Shown piece after piece: positions 33,330-42,525 of a stretch of DNA of 64,000 bases (positions within the stretch are counted from its first letter, which is position 1; every line of letters begins with the position of its first letter). Origin of the DNA: Aestuariirhabdus sp049985285 (GTDB lineage: Bacteria > Pseudomonadota > Gammaproteobacteria > Pseudomonadales > Aestuariirhabdaceae); contig NZ_JBNIEU010000002.1 of NCBI RefSeq assembly GCF_049985285.1, positions 372,001-436,000 of the forward strand. The letters are read 5' to 3'. Position numbers and translations under genes: made by a program. The notes under the pieces are model-generated. The model did no database searches, was not told where the DNA came from, and saw only the letters and a program-made list of their open reading frames with translations.

Positions 33330-33803
33330 ATGAAATCAGTACAAAAAGGTTTTACCCTGATTGAATTGATGATCGTAGTAGCGATCATCGGTATATTGGC
33401 TGCCGTAGCCATCCCCGCTTACCAGGACTACATCGCCCGCTCCCAGGTGACTGAGGCGGTTAACCTCACAGCAGGCCTCAAAGCCCCCGCTGCCGAGTTT
33501 TTCCAGAACACTAATACTGTTCCTACCGCGACTGATCTGGGCGCTACCAGATCAGGAAAGTATGTCGCCAACCTGACTATTCAAGATTTGAGTGGAGGTG
33601 CAACCACGGGCTCTTTCGCTATTGAAGCGATTATGAGAGCTACAGGAGTTAACGGAAATATTATCGACAAGATTTTTATTATCGAAACGAACGATAGCGG
33701 ATCAACCTGGACCTGCGTTGCTGCTAGCTTGACCGCTAGTCCGACGTTGGCGGGAAATGCAGGGCTGATTGACTCTTCTTACTTGCCAAGCGCCTGTAAG
33801 TAA
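33330..33803 (+). CDS. pilA: Type IV major pilin PilA (first copy)
   Basis: A 157-residue prepilin. The short leader MKSVQKG is cut before FTLIELMIVVAIIGILAAVAIPAYQDY, with Glu5 present. The C-terminal D-region has a cysteine pair (WTCVA and SACK) for a disulfide loop. It is assembled by PilB/PilC after processing by PilD. It has its own sigma-54 promoter and is followed by a strong terminator, so it is probably expressed much more strongly than the second copy. Confidence 0.95.
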   Translation: MKSVQKGFTLIELMIVVAIIGILAAVAIPAYQDYIARSQVTEAVNLTAGLKAPAAEFFQNTNTVPTATDLGATRSGKYVANLTIQDLSGGATTGSFAIEAIMRATGVNGNIIDKIFIIETNDSGSTWTCVAASLTASPTLAGNAGLIDSSYLPSACK

Positions 33804-33830
33804 TAGTGTTGGGTCTGTGTATGTAGATTA

Positions 33831-33856
33831 AAAGAGGGGCGTTTACGCCCCTCTTT
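33831..33856 (+). terminator. Terminator between the two pilin genes
   Basis: A nearly perfect dyad, AAAGAGGGGCG pairing with CGCCCCTCTTT around a TTTA loop. It is placed 27 bases after the first pilin stop and 18 bases before the second ATG. It should limit read-through into the second pilin and the glycosyltransferase genes. Confidence 0.9.
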
Positions 33857-33874
33857 CTGTGGAGGCGATGGATC

Positions 33875-34324
33875 ATGAGTACTCAAAATCAGTATGGTTT
33901 TACCTTGATTGAACTCATGATAGTGGTCGCTATTATTGGGATTTTGGCCGCGGTTTCGATTCCGGCTTACCAGAGCTACGTCGCTCGCGCGCAGGTTAGT
34001 GAAGCTATTCTTTTGGCTGGTGGTATTCGGGTTCAGGTTGCTGAAATCGTTCAGTCTCAAGGGGTAACTCCATCAATGGGAGAGTTGAACGTAACCTCCG
34101 CTGGAAAGTATGTACAGAACATAACGATCTTTTCTTTGAGTACAAACCAAATCATTATCCAGGCAACATTTCGTGCTGTCGGCGTTAACGGAGATGTCGC
34201 CAGTCAAACCCTCTCTTTCGCTACACCCGATAGGGGGGAACTCTGGGAGTGCGGTAACAATGGATCGTTATCAGACCCTTACACTTCATTAGACGATACC
34301 TATCTGCCTGTATCCTGTAAGTAA
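33875..34324 (+). CDS. Second type IV pilin (PilA-like)
   Basis: A 149-residue prepilin with leader MSTQNQYG before FTLIELMIVVAIIGILAAVSIPAYQSY. The first 35 mature residues are nearly the same as in the first pilin, while the rest diverges. A C-terminal cysteine pair (WECGN and PVSCK) is kept. It could be a minor or alternative major pilin. GGAGG precedes the ATG at a suitable distance. The next gene starts ten bases later, so the two are probably cotranscribed. Confidence 0.92.
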   Translation: MSTQNQYGFTLIELMIVVAIIGILAAVSIPAYQSYVARAQVSEAILLAGGIRVQVAEIVQSQGVTPSMGELNVTSAGKYVQNITIFSLSTNQIIIQATFRAVGVNGDVASQTLSFATPDRGELWECGNNGSLSDPYTSLDDTYLPVSCK

Positions 34325-34333
34325 GTCACTGAT

Positions 34334-36226
34334 ATGCCATCGTGGATTCCTCAGGATCGTCGCCTGGGTTCTATTTTTTATATCACCCTGATCTGGGGGG
34401 GCATTATACTGCTCTATTGGGGGGGGCTTACGGGCACCGTAATCCTGGATGATCGTCATATCGTCGAAGGATTGCGAGCGTTAAGTTCTAACTCTTCGTT
34501 ATCGGACTATCTGCTGAAAGGGGTTGGTGAACTTAATCGACCTGTTGCCTACCTCACTTACTATTGGCAGCGTGATCAGGTTGAACCCACCCTCTCTTCA
34601 TTTAAAGAGTTCAATCTGATTTTACATCTATTGAATTCACTTCTGGTTTTTTTGCTTTTTGATCGCTTATTGAAGCTAACACGTTACGAGCGGTATCGCC
34701 TCTTGTTAGCTTTCGCGGCAACCTCAATTTGGGCTCTTTCACCTCTGCAAGTATCTACCGTGCTCTATATGGTTCAGAGGATGACAGAGCTGTCTGCGAT
34801 GTTCGTGTTGCTGGCGCTATTGTGCTGGATTTGTGGGCGCTCACCGAACACATCAAAAATCTCTCGGTATGTATGGCTATATGCAGGCTTCGGACTGTTT
34901 ATGCTGCTCGGTTTGTTCAGCAAGGAGAGTGCGATCACCGGTTGCGTTATGGTGCTGGTTATTGACGCTACGTTTTTTGCTAAAACACCTAAAGATCGTA
35001 TGTACACTATCTGGCGCTGGCTGGCAATAATATTGCCCCTGCTAATTCTTACAATCTATTTTGTGGTACGCTGGAATAGCATCGTTGTCTATGGTGGAAG
35101 GGAGTTTACTCTAGACGAACGATTATTGACCCAACCGCGTGTACTATTTGATTATGTTTCCAAGTTTATCGCGCCCCGCTGGGGGGGGTATGGACTTTTC
35201 TATAATGATTATCCTTACTCCAAGAGTCTTTTTGATCCGCTAACAACTTTCTTCTCAATAGCGGGTTTGCTGGCAGCTACCGGGTTTGCGATTTGGAAAA
35301 GAAACTCATGGGCTGTTGTCAGCTTTGCTGTGCTGTTTTTTTTAGCGGGTCACCTCATTGAATCTACATTTATACCTTTGGAACTCTATTTTGAGCATCG
35401 GAACTACCTGCCTACAGTTAGCCTTGCATTGTTACTACCTATTGGCGTTTATGAAATACTCAAGCGAGTTTCAGGAAAATTTAAAATTATAGTGTTGTTT
35501 GCTTGTGGACTTTGGTTTATAGGGATGTTGGCCGTGAGTCGTAACGAAGTAAGGTTGTGGGGGGCGCCTTTGGAGCAAGCTATCCACTGGTACCAGCAAC
35601 ACCCTGATTCGCACCGTGCTCACAGCCATATCGGTGAATTAATGTTTAACATAGGGCTCTATAACGAGTCGGCGAACTTCTATCAGGAAACAATAGGTCG
35701 CTTCCCTAATGATCCATCAAAAATCCTATTGTGGTGGGAGTTGGGCTGCTCCGCAAACGTGAACATCAGGCCGACAATGGGTCAAGTTCAAAACGTCTTA
35801 AGAAACGGCGACCATTACCGTGAAACAATATCAGTGTTTAAGGCAATGCTCACCTTGTTCGAGAGCGGAAAGTGTCAGGCTATTTCTCTTGATGATTTTC
35901 TGTCTGCGGCACAGGCATTGATTGAAAATCCCTTGTATAAAAAGCATGAGCGGTCTCTGTTAGTGTTATCTTCTCGTATTTATGAGTTGAAAGGTGATGA
36001 AAGGAGAGCGCTTGAATATCTAAAGAGGGCGGCAGAGAAGTACGGCACCTTAGATACCTTGATGGCGGTTTCTCAGCGCTACTATTATCTTGGCCTAAAC
36101 GAAAAAGCGGATCTGTACCTGCTTCAAGTCGAAGCTATTTGCCGTGACTCACCAAGTAAATGTTGGGCTTATCAGAAATCAATTCAATTATTAAGAAAGC
36201 AGCGTGATACCGCTAAAAGAGAATGA
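34334..36226 (+). CDS. GT-C-like multi-span membrane protein with C-terminal TPRs, candidate pilin glycosyltransferase
   Basis: A 630-residue protein with about nine to eleven membrane spans in the first 400 residues, an early lumenal acidic motif (TVILDDRHIVEGL), a QRMTELSAM loop and a KES segment, the layout of GT-C/O-mannosyltransferase-like (TMTC/PMT) proteins. The C-terminal 200 residues are soluble and TPR-like (GELMFNIGLYNESANFYQETIGRFPND; LKGDERRALEYLKRAAEKYG). Proteins of this type next to pilA are proposed pilin O-glycosyltransferases, but this one is not recognised as TfpO or TfpW by sequence. The substrate is inferred from position. Confidence 0.75.
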   Translation: MPSWIPQDRRLGSIFYITLIWGGIILLYWGGLTGTVILDDRHIVEGLRALSSNSSLSDYLLKGVGELNRPVAYLTYYWQRDQVEPTLSSFKEFNLILHLLNSLLVFLLFDRLLKLTRYERYRLLLAFAATSIWALSPLQVSTVLYMVQRMTELSAMFVLLALLCWICGRSPNTSKISRYVWLYAGFGLFMLLGLFSKESAITGCVMVLVIDATFFAKTPKDRMYTIWRWLAIILPLLILTIYFVVRWNSIVVYGGREFTLDERLLTQPRVLFDYVSKFIAPRWGGYGLFYNDYPYSKSLFDPLTTFFSIAGLLAATGFAIWKRNSWAVVSFAVLFFLAGHLIESTFIPLELYFEHRNYLPTVSLALLLPIGVYEILKRVSGKFKIIVLFACGLWFIGMLAVSRNEVRLWGAPLEQAIHWYQQHPDSHRAHSHIGELMFNIGLYNESANFYQETIGRFPNDPSKILLWWELGCSANVNIRPTMGQVQNVLRNGDHYRETISVFKAMLTLFESGKCQAISLDDFLSAAQALIENPLYKKHERSLLVLSSRIYELKGDERRALEYLKRAAEKYGTLDTLMAVSQRYYYLGLNEKADLYLLQVEAICRDSPSKCWAYQKSIQLLRKQRDTAKRE

Positions 36227-36227
36227 A

Positions 36228-37103
36228 ATGTTGAAAGTTAGTGTTGTTTTACCCGCAAAAAATGAAGCGGGTGGCCTCGAGCGAGTTATTCCTGCCCTAG
36301 TGGGTATGGGAATTTTCGATGAAATTATCGTGGTTGACGATGGGTCGGTCGATCAGACTTCGACTGTCGCGAGCGGTTTCGGCGCCAAGGTCATACATCA
36401 CCCGTATTCAAAGGGGAATGGGGCTGCTATTAAGTCCGGGGTTCGTGCAGCCACGGGAGACATTATTGTCTTTATGGATGCTGATGGTCAGCATCAGCCT
36501 GAGGATATTCCCGATCTCCTGGAGAAATTGGATGAAGGATATGACATGGTGGTGGGCTCTCGTTCAGGCTCTTCACAGGCCAGTGTAGGGCGCTGGGCTG
36601 CCAACTCATTTTACAATCGACTAGCGACGTTTATGGTAGGGCATAAAGTGGAAGATCTAACGTCTGGGCTGCGTGTTGTCCGGGCTAAAAAGTTTCGTGA
36701 GTTTCTCTATCTGTTGCCCAATGGATTTAGTTACCCAACAACCAGTACGATGGCGTTTTTTAGAGCTGGCTACTCTGTAGGTTATTGTCGGATTACTACT
36801 CTGAAAAGGGAGGGTAAAAGCCACATTAATCCCATTCGAGATGGCCTGCGCTTCCTTTTGATTATTTTTAAAATCGGCACGCTTTACTCGCCCCTCAAAC
36901 TTTTTGTTCCGTTCAGTTTTTGTTTTTTCTCTTTGGGTATGGGCTACTATCTATTTAGTTTTCTGGCATCAGGACGATTCACCAACATGTCAGCCTTGTT
37001 GTTGAGTACGGCCGTGATTGTTTTTCTGATTGGACTGGTTTCTGAACAGATTACAAATTTAATGTATCAAGGGACGGTGTCCGATAAGGACAGGAACCAG
37101 TGA
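36228..37103 (+). CDS. Family 2 glycosyltransferase, polyprenyl-phosphate sugar transferase type
   Basis: About 291 residues. The N-terminal GT-A domain has VVLPAKNEAGGLE, IIVVDDGSVDQT, the DxD motif FMDADGQHQPED and GSRSG, the pattern of dolichyl-phosphate mannose synthases. Two C-terminal transmembrane helices (FVPFSFCFFSLGMGYYLFSFL and ALLLSTAVIVFLIGLV) resemble GtrB/ArnC-type enzymes. It could load a sugar on undecaprenyl phosphate for the GT-C protein encoded just upstream. ATG 36228 follows the upstream stop by one base; an ATG at 36204 would overlap it. Confidence 0.85.
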   Translation: MLKVSVVLPAKNEAGGLERVIPALVGMGIFDEIIVVDDGSVDQTSTVASGFGAKVIHHPYSKGNGAAIKSGVRAATGDIIVFMDADGQHQPEDIPDLLEKLDEGYDMVVGSRSGSSQASVGRWAANSFYNRLATFMVGHKVEDLTSGLRVVRAKKFREFLYLLPNGFSYPTTSTMAFFRAGYSVGYCRITTLKREGKSHINPIRDGLRFLLIIFKIGTLYSPLKLFVPFSFCFFSLGMGYYLFSFLASGRFTNMSALLLSTAVIVFLIGLVSEQITNLMYQGTVSDKDRNQ

Positions 37104-38287
37104 TTCCTTTGTTGGTACTAACTACAACCTACCCTCGATGGAAGAGCGATGTAGAACCAGCCTTTGTTCACCAGTTGAGTAAAAGGCTGACCGATGCCTT
37201 CACTGTTCATGTTATTGCACCTTGGGCTCCAGGCAGTGCTTTGGTAGAGCGGATGGATGGTGTTCAGATTCACCGTTTTCGTTATTTTCCCGCTCGCTGG
37301 GGGCTACTGGCTTATGATGGAGGGATAGTACCGTCGATTCGCAGGCATCCCTGGATGATCATCCAGCTGCCTTTTTTTGCGGTCGCAATGTTGCTAGCCT
37401 CACTGAGGGTGAGCCGAAAGTATCGAGTGACGTTGGTTCATGCTCACTGGATTGTGCCCGGGGGCATTATTGCTCTTTTACTTAAGCTATTGCGCGGTGG
37501 GCGAACTCGAATTCTGCTTACCAGTCATGGTGCAGACCTTTACGCGCTAACTTCGAAGTTTTGGAAGAAACTCCAGCGAGAGGTTATTAATCGAGTTGAC
37601 CAATTTACTGTAGTTAGCAGATCTATGGCCGATCATGTGGCAAGCGCTTTGAATACCAATAAGCTTGCTCGTATTGAGCCCATGGGAATAGATGCGCAGC
37701 AGCAGTTTACCTCAAAGCGCTCGTGGGGTGATCGCGAAGGAATTGTTTTTGTTGGTCGGCTCGTGGAAAAAAAGGGGGTGAATGATCTGCTGGATGCCTA
37801 TGCTCGCATCGCGGCCGATTACGACATCAAGCTGACGTTGGTTGGCGATGGTCCAGAGCGTGGTGCGTTGGCAATGCAGGCAATTCAATTAGGGGTGAAG
37901 GGGAGAGTTACTTTTTTGGGGGCGGTGCCATCGGATAACGTTGGAGACTACTTTAATCACGCGAAAATTGCAGTAATGCCATCTATCGTCGCTTCAGATG
38001 GTGATCAGGAAGGTTTGGGGTTGGTGGCTGGTGAGGCGATCTGTAGTGGGTGTATTGGTGTGGTGTCTAATCTTTCTGCGATTAATGATGTCCATGATGA
38101 ATCGTTATTACAGTTCCAGGCATCTAACGTTGACTCATTGGAGATGCGCCTTCGTTGGGTGTTGGAGAATGAGGCTGAAGCTCGTTCGCTGACTATTGAA
38201 TTGCGCAAGCGGATTGTAAAGAGGTTTGATTGGGCCGAAGTGGCTAATCGGTATGAAGCGATACTAGATGATTTAGTCGAGACATAG
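37100..38287 (+). CDS. Family 4 glycosyltransferase
   Basis: A 395-residue GT-B enzyme. N-terminal domain with TTTYPRWKSDVEPAFVHQL and HAHWIVPGG; C-terminal domain with VGRLVEKKGVNDLLDAY, LVGDGPERGAL, FLGAVPSDNV and the conserved E-x7-E loop around SIVASDGDQEGLGLVAGEA. The donor and acceptor are unknown. It starts at GTG 37100 and overlaps the preceding gene by four bases, which suggests one transcription unit starting at the pilins. Confidence 0.88.
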   Translation: MIPLLVLTTTYPRWKSDVEPAFVHQLSKRLTDAFTVHVIAPWAPGSALVERMDGVQIHRFRYFPARWGLLAYDGGIVPSIRRHPWMIIQLPFFAVAMLLASLRVSRKYRVTLVHAHWIVPGGIIALLLKLLRGGRTRILLTSHGADLYALTSKFWKKLQREVINRVDQFTVVSRSMADHVASALNTNKLARIEPMGIDAQQQFTSKRSWGDREGIVFVGRLVEKKGVNDLLDAYARIAADYDIKLTLVGDGPERGALAMQAIQLGVKGRVTFLGAVPSDNVGDYFNHAKIAVMPSIVASDGDQEGLGLVAGEAICSGCIGVVSNLSAINDVHDESLLQFQASNVDSLEMRLRWVLENEAEARSLTIELRKRIVKRFDWAEVANRYEAILDDLVET

Positions 38288-38297
38288 AAATTTTTCA

Positions 38298-39095
38298 ATG
38301 AGGCTAACTAAAATTTATCGGGTGGAACGAGTGGATAGAGATTATCAATACGGGTTTTCAGATAAAAGCGATGCGATGTTTGATATCGCCGCAAGACAAC
38401 GAAAGGCCGTAACGATGATAAGTGTATTGTCGGACTTTTATGATAATGCAATCGGTACAAAAAATGCTCTCAATGTAGGGGCCTCTGCGGGAATTATCGA
38501 TGAATACCTCTCTAGATATTTTGAAACGGTCACCTGTATAGATATTGATGAGAAAGCGATATCTTTTGCAGGCAATAACTTTAGTAAGAAAGGGCTTCTT
38601 TTTGAGGTTGGTGATGGAATGAATATGCGTTACGCAGACGAATCATTTGATGTAATCGTGTGCGCGCAGGTGTATGAGCATGTTCCCGATGCTCAGCAAT
38701 TAATGGCCGAGATATGGAGAGTATTAAAACCTGGGGGAGTAGTGTATTTTGCGGCCGGCAACAGGGTTATGATCAACGAGCCACATTATAATCTGCCGCT
38801 GTTGTCAGTAATCCCCAGGTCTCTTGCGCATATTTATATCCGTTTAGCCGGAAAAGCGGACCGCTACTATGAAAAACACCTGACATATTGGGGGTTGAAG
38901 TCTCTAGTCAAAGATTTCATATTGCATGATTACACCAGACAAATGTTGTCGGATCCTGAAAAGTACCATGTGCACTATATGGTCCCACCCGGGTCGTTAA
39001 AACAGAAGGCGGCGGTATTTGTAGCAAAGTTTTTGATTTTCCTCGTACCTGGGTATATATGGCTTTTGGAGAAACCTGTAGATAAGGCCGGATGA
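38298..39095 (+). CDS. SAM-dependent methyltransferase (class I), glycan-associated
   Basis: A 265-residue protein with the Rossmann methyltransferase motifs: LNVGASAGIIDEYL (motif I, with Ala in place of one Gly), CIDIDEKAI (motif II acidic turn), DVIVCAQVYEHVPDAQQL and LKPGGVVYFAAG. A hydrophobic C-terminal stretch (FVAKFLIFLVPGYIWLL) could anchor it at the membrane. It may methylate a sugar in the glycan made by the preceding three genes. It is the last gene of the plus-strand run, ten bases after the GT4 gene. Confidence 0.8.
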   Translation: MRLTKIYRVERVDRDYQYGFSDKSDAMFDIAARQRKAVTMISVLSDFYDNAIGTKNALNVGASAGIIDEYLSRYFETVTCIDIDEKAISFAGNNFSKKGLLFEVGDGMNMRYADESFDVIVCAQVYEHVPDAQQLMAEIWRVLKPGGVVYFAAGNRVMINEPHYNLPLLSVIPRSLAHIYIRLAGKADRYYEKHLTYWGLKSLVKDFILHDYTRQMLSDPEKYHVHYMVPPGSLKQKAAVFVAKFLIFLVPGYIWLLEKPVDKAG

Positions 39096-39142
39096 TAGTT
39101 GCCGCTTATTACTTGAATCCATGATGTGCTAAAGGTTGCTAC

Positions 39143-40060
39143 CTATCGATCAGCGCAGCCGGAAGCGTAAGCCAGGGCCATCAATAGTCGTACTACAAGT
39201 TTTTTGGCTCCAAAGGGAATCCATTGCTGTTCCAGTAGAGGAGCCACAAGCCTGCAGCCCATAGAATGAATTGGGCTTAGACGGAAAGCAATATTTGAAA
39301 GTAGGGAGGGCGAGCAGCGCAAGTCTAGTTTCCCGTATGGGGTGGCCTCGTAAAAATCAGGGTGTCGCCGGTGAAATAGAGGCGCTGAGTATTGGGCAGC
39401 GATTATCAGTTTGCCGCATAACCCGGACAGGGAGAGATCGTCACGGTGCTCTACAGAATTGGTTAGGAACTGCACCTTGTCGGAGCTGATTATGTTGGAA
39501 ATTTGGCAGAGGAAATCCTTATCCTCGAATCCATAACTGCTATAGCATGTTGGGAATCCCCCCATGCTAAAAAACAGTTCCCGGTGAATAGAAAAATGAG
39601 CTGTAGTCTGAGCAGTGATATTTTTTATGCGCAGGCGCGAAGCAGCCACCTCGTTTTGGTAACGCGCCCAAAACCCAGCTCCTGAGTTGAATATTTGGCC
39701 GAATACGACGCTAGCGCCTTGGCTTAATGCCTTCAGATGTTTTGATATAAGGTAAGGGTTTGTCATATAGCAGTCGCTATCGATAATCATGATGGCATCA
39801 GATGTTACTAATTTGGCCCCTCGGTTGATTGCGCTGCTTCGACCTTGATTCTTCTTAAGGGTCAGTACTCGAGTATATGGGTCCGATAGCTTTTTTAGAA
39901 TCTGTGGTGTGGTATCGCTGGATCCATCATCTACGAGAATAATCTCCAGAGGCGGGTGCGTTTCCAGGATTTGTGATCGTATAAATTGTACCGTTGAATT
40001 GATTGTATCCCGACAGTTGTAGCACGGGATAACGATCGACAGTTGTATATTAGTGGGCAT
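39143..40060 (-). CDS. Family 2 glycosyltransferase
   Basis: A 305-residue GT-A enzyme: SIVIPCYNCRDTINST, IILVDDGSSDTTPQIL, NQGRSSAINRGAKL and the metal-binding acid motif MIIDSDCYM. SHRE-like FSIHRELFFSMGGF and YGFEDKDFLCQI contain the conserved ED pair near the catalytic base. The sugar specificity is unknown. It is the most distal gene of the minus-strand glycan block and is convergent with the methyltransferase gene, four bases after the next GT2. Confidence 0.85.
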   Translation of the reverse strand: MPTNIQLSIVIPCYNCRDTINSTVQFIRSQILETHPPLEIILVDDGSSDTTPQILKKLSDPYTRVLTLKKNQGRSSAINRGAKLVTSDAIMIIDSDCYMTNPYLISKHLKALSQGASVVFGQIFNSGAGFWARYQNEVAASRLRIKNITAQTTAHFSIHRELFFSMGGFPTCYSSYGFEDKDFLCQISNIISSDKVQFLTNSVEHRDDLSLSGLCGKLIIAAQYSAPLFHRRHPDFYEATPYGKLDLRCSPSLLSNIAFRLSPIHSMGCRLVAPLLEQQWIPFGAKKLVVRLLMALAYASGCADR

Positions 40061-40064
40061 GGGG

Positions 40065-40958
40065 TCAGGGGGTTCGTTTGCTGGTCGAATGCAAGTAAAT
40101 AGCTGTTTTGGATATCAACATATAGGCTCGAGGCCAGCGCGTAGCCAAATATAACGCTCCCAGTCGGCGCAAGTCATAAATTGACCGAGCTATTCGCAGG
40201 CTCTCTATAAAGCCAAGTTTTACCCTGCGATGGTAGAGGTCGTTGATACGGTGTATGTGCTGCTCATCATCCGATAGTAGTTCGCTGTGTTTGGCGATGA
40301 AGGCCTGGTAGCCTCGATACGCGTTGGAAGAAGTTGAAATTCTAATTTTGGCACTCTGCTGATCGATGATGTAGGAGTGGTTATCCAGGCGTAGAGCTGG
40401 ACCGTATTGTGTGATTAAACGGAACCATAGGTCGTAATCCTGCCAGGCAGGTAACGATTCGTCGTAAAGAGTTTCTGGGTAAACGCGCTTGCGCTCGATA
40501 AAAGAATGGGCTCCTACATGGTTTTTACGCCTGATATCCTCGAACTGGATGATACTGGGTTTGCCGAACGTGTGGATCTTGCCGTATGGGGAGTCGATTA
40601 TGTTACTGGTGCAGAGGAAGCCATATTTTGGGTCGTAGTTGGAAACGAAGTCGGCTATACGATGAGGAGTAAAGAGGTCATCATCATCGAGGCCGGTGAT
40701 AAATTCACCCCGAGCTGCTGCAATGGCAAGATTACGAGCGTGGCATGCACCTTGAGGTTTATCGCTATGCAATACCGTTAAGTTACTGTGCTGTTTTTTT
40801 AGTTGATTCAGAAAGTCACGAGTACCATCATTGGATCCGTCATTACAGACAATGATTTCGATATTGGGATAGGATTGTTCCAAAACAGAGCTTATGGCTC
40901 GTTTCAGCAGCCGCTTGCGATTGTGGGTAGGGATGTAAACTGAAACCAATGGGTTCAC
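40065..40958 (-). CDS. Family 2 glycosyltransferase
   Basis: A 297-residue GT-A enzyme: VYIPTHNRKRLLKRAISSVLEQSYPN, IIVCNDGSNDGTRDFL, and the DxD region ITGLDDDDLFTPHRI. The second half has a W-x2-YDLWFRL block common in O-antigen and capsule transferases. Donor and acceptor are unknown. ATG overlaps the preceding stop by four bases, so it is translated together with the 453-residue gene. Confidence 0.85.
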   Translation of the reverse strand: MNPLVSVYIPTHNRKRLLKRAISSVLEQSYPNIEIIVCNDGSNDGTRDFLNQLKKQHSNLTVLHSDKPQGACHARNLAIAAARGEFITGLDDDDLFTPHRIADFVSNYDPKYGFLCTSNIIDSPYGKIHTFGKPSIIQFEDIRRKNHVGAHSFIERKRVYPETLYDESLPAWQDYDLWFRLITQYGPALRLDNHSYIIDQQSAKIRISTSSNAYRGYQAFIAKHSELLSDDEQHIHRINDLYHRRVKLGFIESLRIARSIYDLRRLGALYLATRWPRAYMLISKTAIYLHSTSKRTP

Positions 40959-42316
40959 GGTAAGGTGCTCTGAGAAGATCTCGAAGAGGGAAGGGAATTA
41001 ATCCAATCGAAAAATGCCGTCGCATGGCCATCGCTAATCATCTCTTCCATATACTCATGGCCTGGGAGATCGGCAATGACGACTTTGGAGCCAAGCTCAA
41101 ATGCCTCATAAAGAGCTGTTGAAAATACACCAATAGTTACTTGTGCTGAAGCGAGCAAAGCGTGGAGATTGCAATTTTCGATGATTTTTACCCTGTTTTG
41201 TTGGGCAAGTTTAACAAGGGAAGGGTATTGCCTCCACCGGCTATACTCACCCGGATGAAGTTTGTAGTTGATCTCTAAACCTGTGAGCTTATCTATATTT
41301 TCTAATATGAGGTTTGCGAGACGTTCGCCAACGACGCCTTGGGATATTACAACTAACTTGAAGGGTGAAGTAATAGTGCCCTTGTAAGCATTAATTTGTG
41401 CGGCAAGATACCCGAAACTATGAGCTTGTGCATTACAAAAAACATTTATGGATCTAAATCGGTTTTCCCATTGTGAAGACCAGCAAAGAAATATGTCAGG
41501 CAGGTATTTAGGTGCATGGCTTGTATCTGGAAAGCTGTATCCGAGATGAAAACGTGAAAACGTTCCATGTTGGACCTCAATTATTTTGCAGTTCTGTCGC
41601 CGCCCGGCACTTACAAGTGCCGCATTATCATAGGATGTTGTCAGATAGAGTGTCGTGATGTTTAGGCGTCGCATTAAGTTTAAGTACGAATTTTCTAAGG
41701 ATTTAAACCTAAGTAGCTGGGTCTCAAGATAATTAGTGCTTATTATGTCGGTATTGAAATTCTTGTTGATTACAGCACTCAAGGTTTGTAGTTGTAGGCG
41801 TGTATTAGAAGGAAGGCGGAAATGCAGCTTTCCCAATAGGTCTGCTTTTGTTTGGATCCAATAGGGGGGCAATTTAATCTCATTGTTCTGGTATTCCGGG
41901 TGGTGTTCAAGTCCCGGATCAAGCGAAAACCAGGAGCATGGCAGATCACTTAACTGTTCACGAATCTCCAAGCTATATACATCCTGGAACCGACCATTCC
42001 AAAATACTTTTCTAGGGTGCTCAACGACGAGAGTTGATGGGGTGGCATTGGCAGGGAAGGATGGTCGGTGCTTGATTACTTTCACCAACGTTCGAAGAAG
42101 CTTTATTATTTTGGTGAGCGGAGGTGTCTTTAACGAAGCTTGGTGAGGTTGCTCTAAGACACCGCAGGATTGGGATAGTCTATAATAGATCGCCATTCTG
42201 CAGGCTTGCCATAGGTAAACCCCATCGGACTCGAATTGCATTAGATTATTATTTTGCTCGACATTAATAAAATGTTCGCAAAAATCTTTAAGTGATGGCT
42301 TTGTGGTTTGAGTCAT
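40955..42316 (-). CDS. Predicted GT-B-like polysaccharide biosynthesis protein
   Basis: A 453-residue protein without a clear family match by eye. It has a C-terminal segment reminiscent of CDP-glycerol/GT-B enzymes: INYKLHPGEYSRWRQYPSL with the His-Pro, and TIGVFSTALYEAFELGSKVVIADLPG, where a Ser/Thr and acidic residue are placed as in nucleotide-sugar binding. An N-terminal region has WQACRMAIYYRLSQ. A glycosyl- or sialyl-type transferase role is inferred from these and from its neighbours. ATG at 42316. The composition is AT-rich. Confidence 0.6.
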   Translation of the reverse strand: MTQTTKPSLKDFCEHFINVEQNNNLMQFESDGVYLWQACRMAIYYRLSQSCGVLEQPHQASLKTPPLTKIIKLLRTLVKVIKHRPSFPANATPSTLVVEHPRKVFWNGRFQDVYSLEIREQLSDLPCSWFSLDPGLEHHPEYQNNEIKLPPYWIQTKADLLGKLHFRLPSNTRLQLQTLSAVINKNFNTDIISTNYLETQLLRFKSLENSYLNLMRRLNITTLYLTTSYDNAALVSAGRRQNCKIIEVQHGTFSRFHLGYSFPDTSHAPKYLPDIFLCWSSQWENRFRSINVFCNAQAHSFGYLAAQINAYKGTITSPFKLVVISQGVVGERLANLILENIDKLTGLEINYKLHPGEYSRWRQYPSLVKLAQQNRVKIIENCNLHALLASAQVTIGVFSTALYEAFELGSKVVIADLPGHEYMEEMISDGHATAFFDWINSLPSSRSSQSTLP

Positions 42317-42525
42317 TGTGAGGTCTTGAAAATACGTCTGTGTAAATACCCTGATAAGGTGTAGTGGCTTAGCTTTGATCTGACAGTTGCCCGCGTTTAA
42401 TGGATTCCTGTCATGCTAATCTTGAGATAAATTTTTTCAGCCCCAATCGGTTTTCCAGAAAAAACTACCGTTGGCGTTTACCGTTGGCGTTTTGCCACAG
42501 CATGTGGTGCCTGACGCTATCATTA
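42317..42525. repeat. Gap with a 13-base tandem duplication
   Basis: Between the 453-residue gene and the acetyltransferase gene. The unit TACCGTTGGCGTT occurs twice in direct succession at 42466-42478 and 42479-42491. No coding frame is convincing. The duplication looks like replication slippage. Confidence 0.6.

Noticed and set aside
39271..39685. Short plus-strand frames in the 39-40 kb region
   Set aside because: They are antisense to the GT2 gene that has clear motifs.
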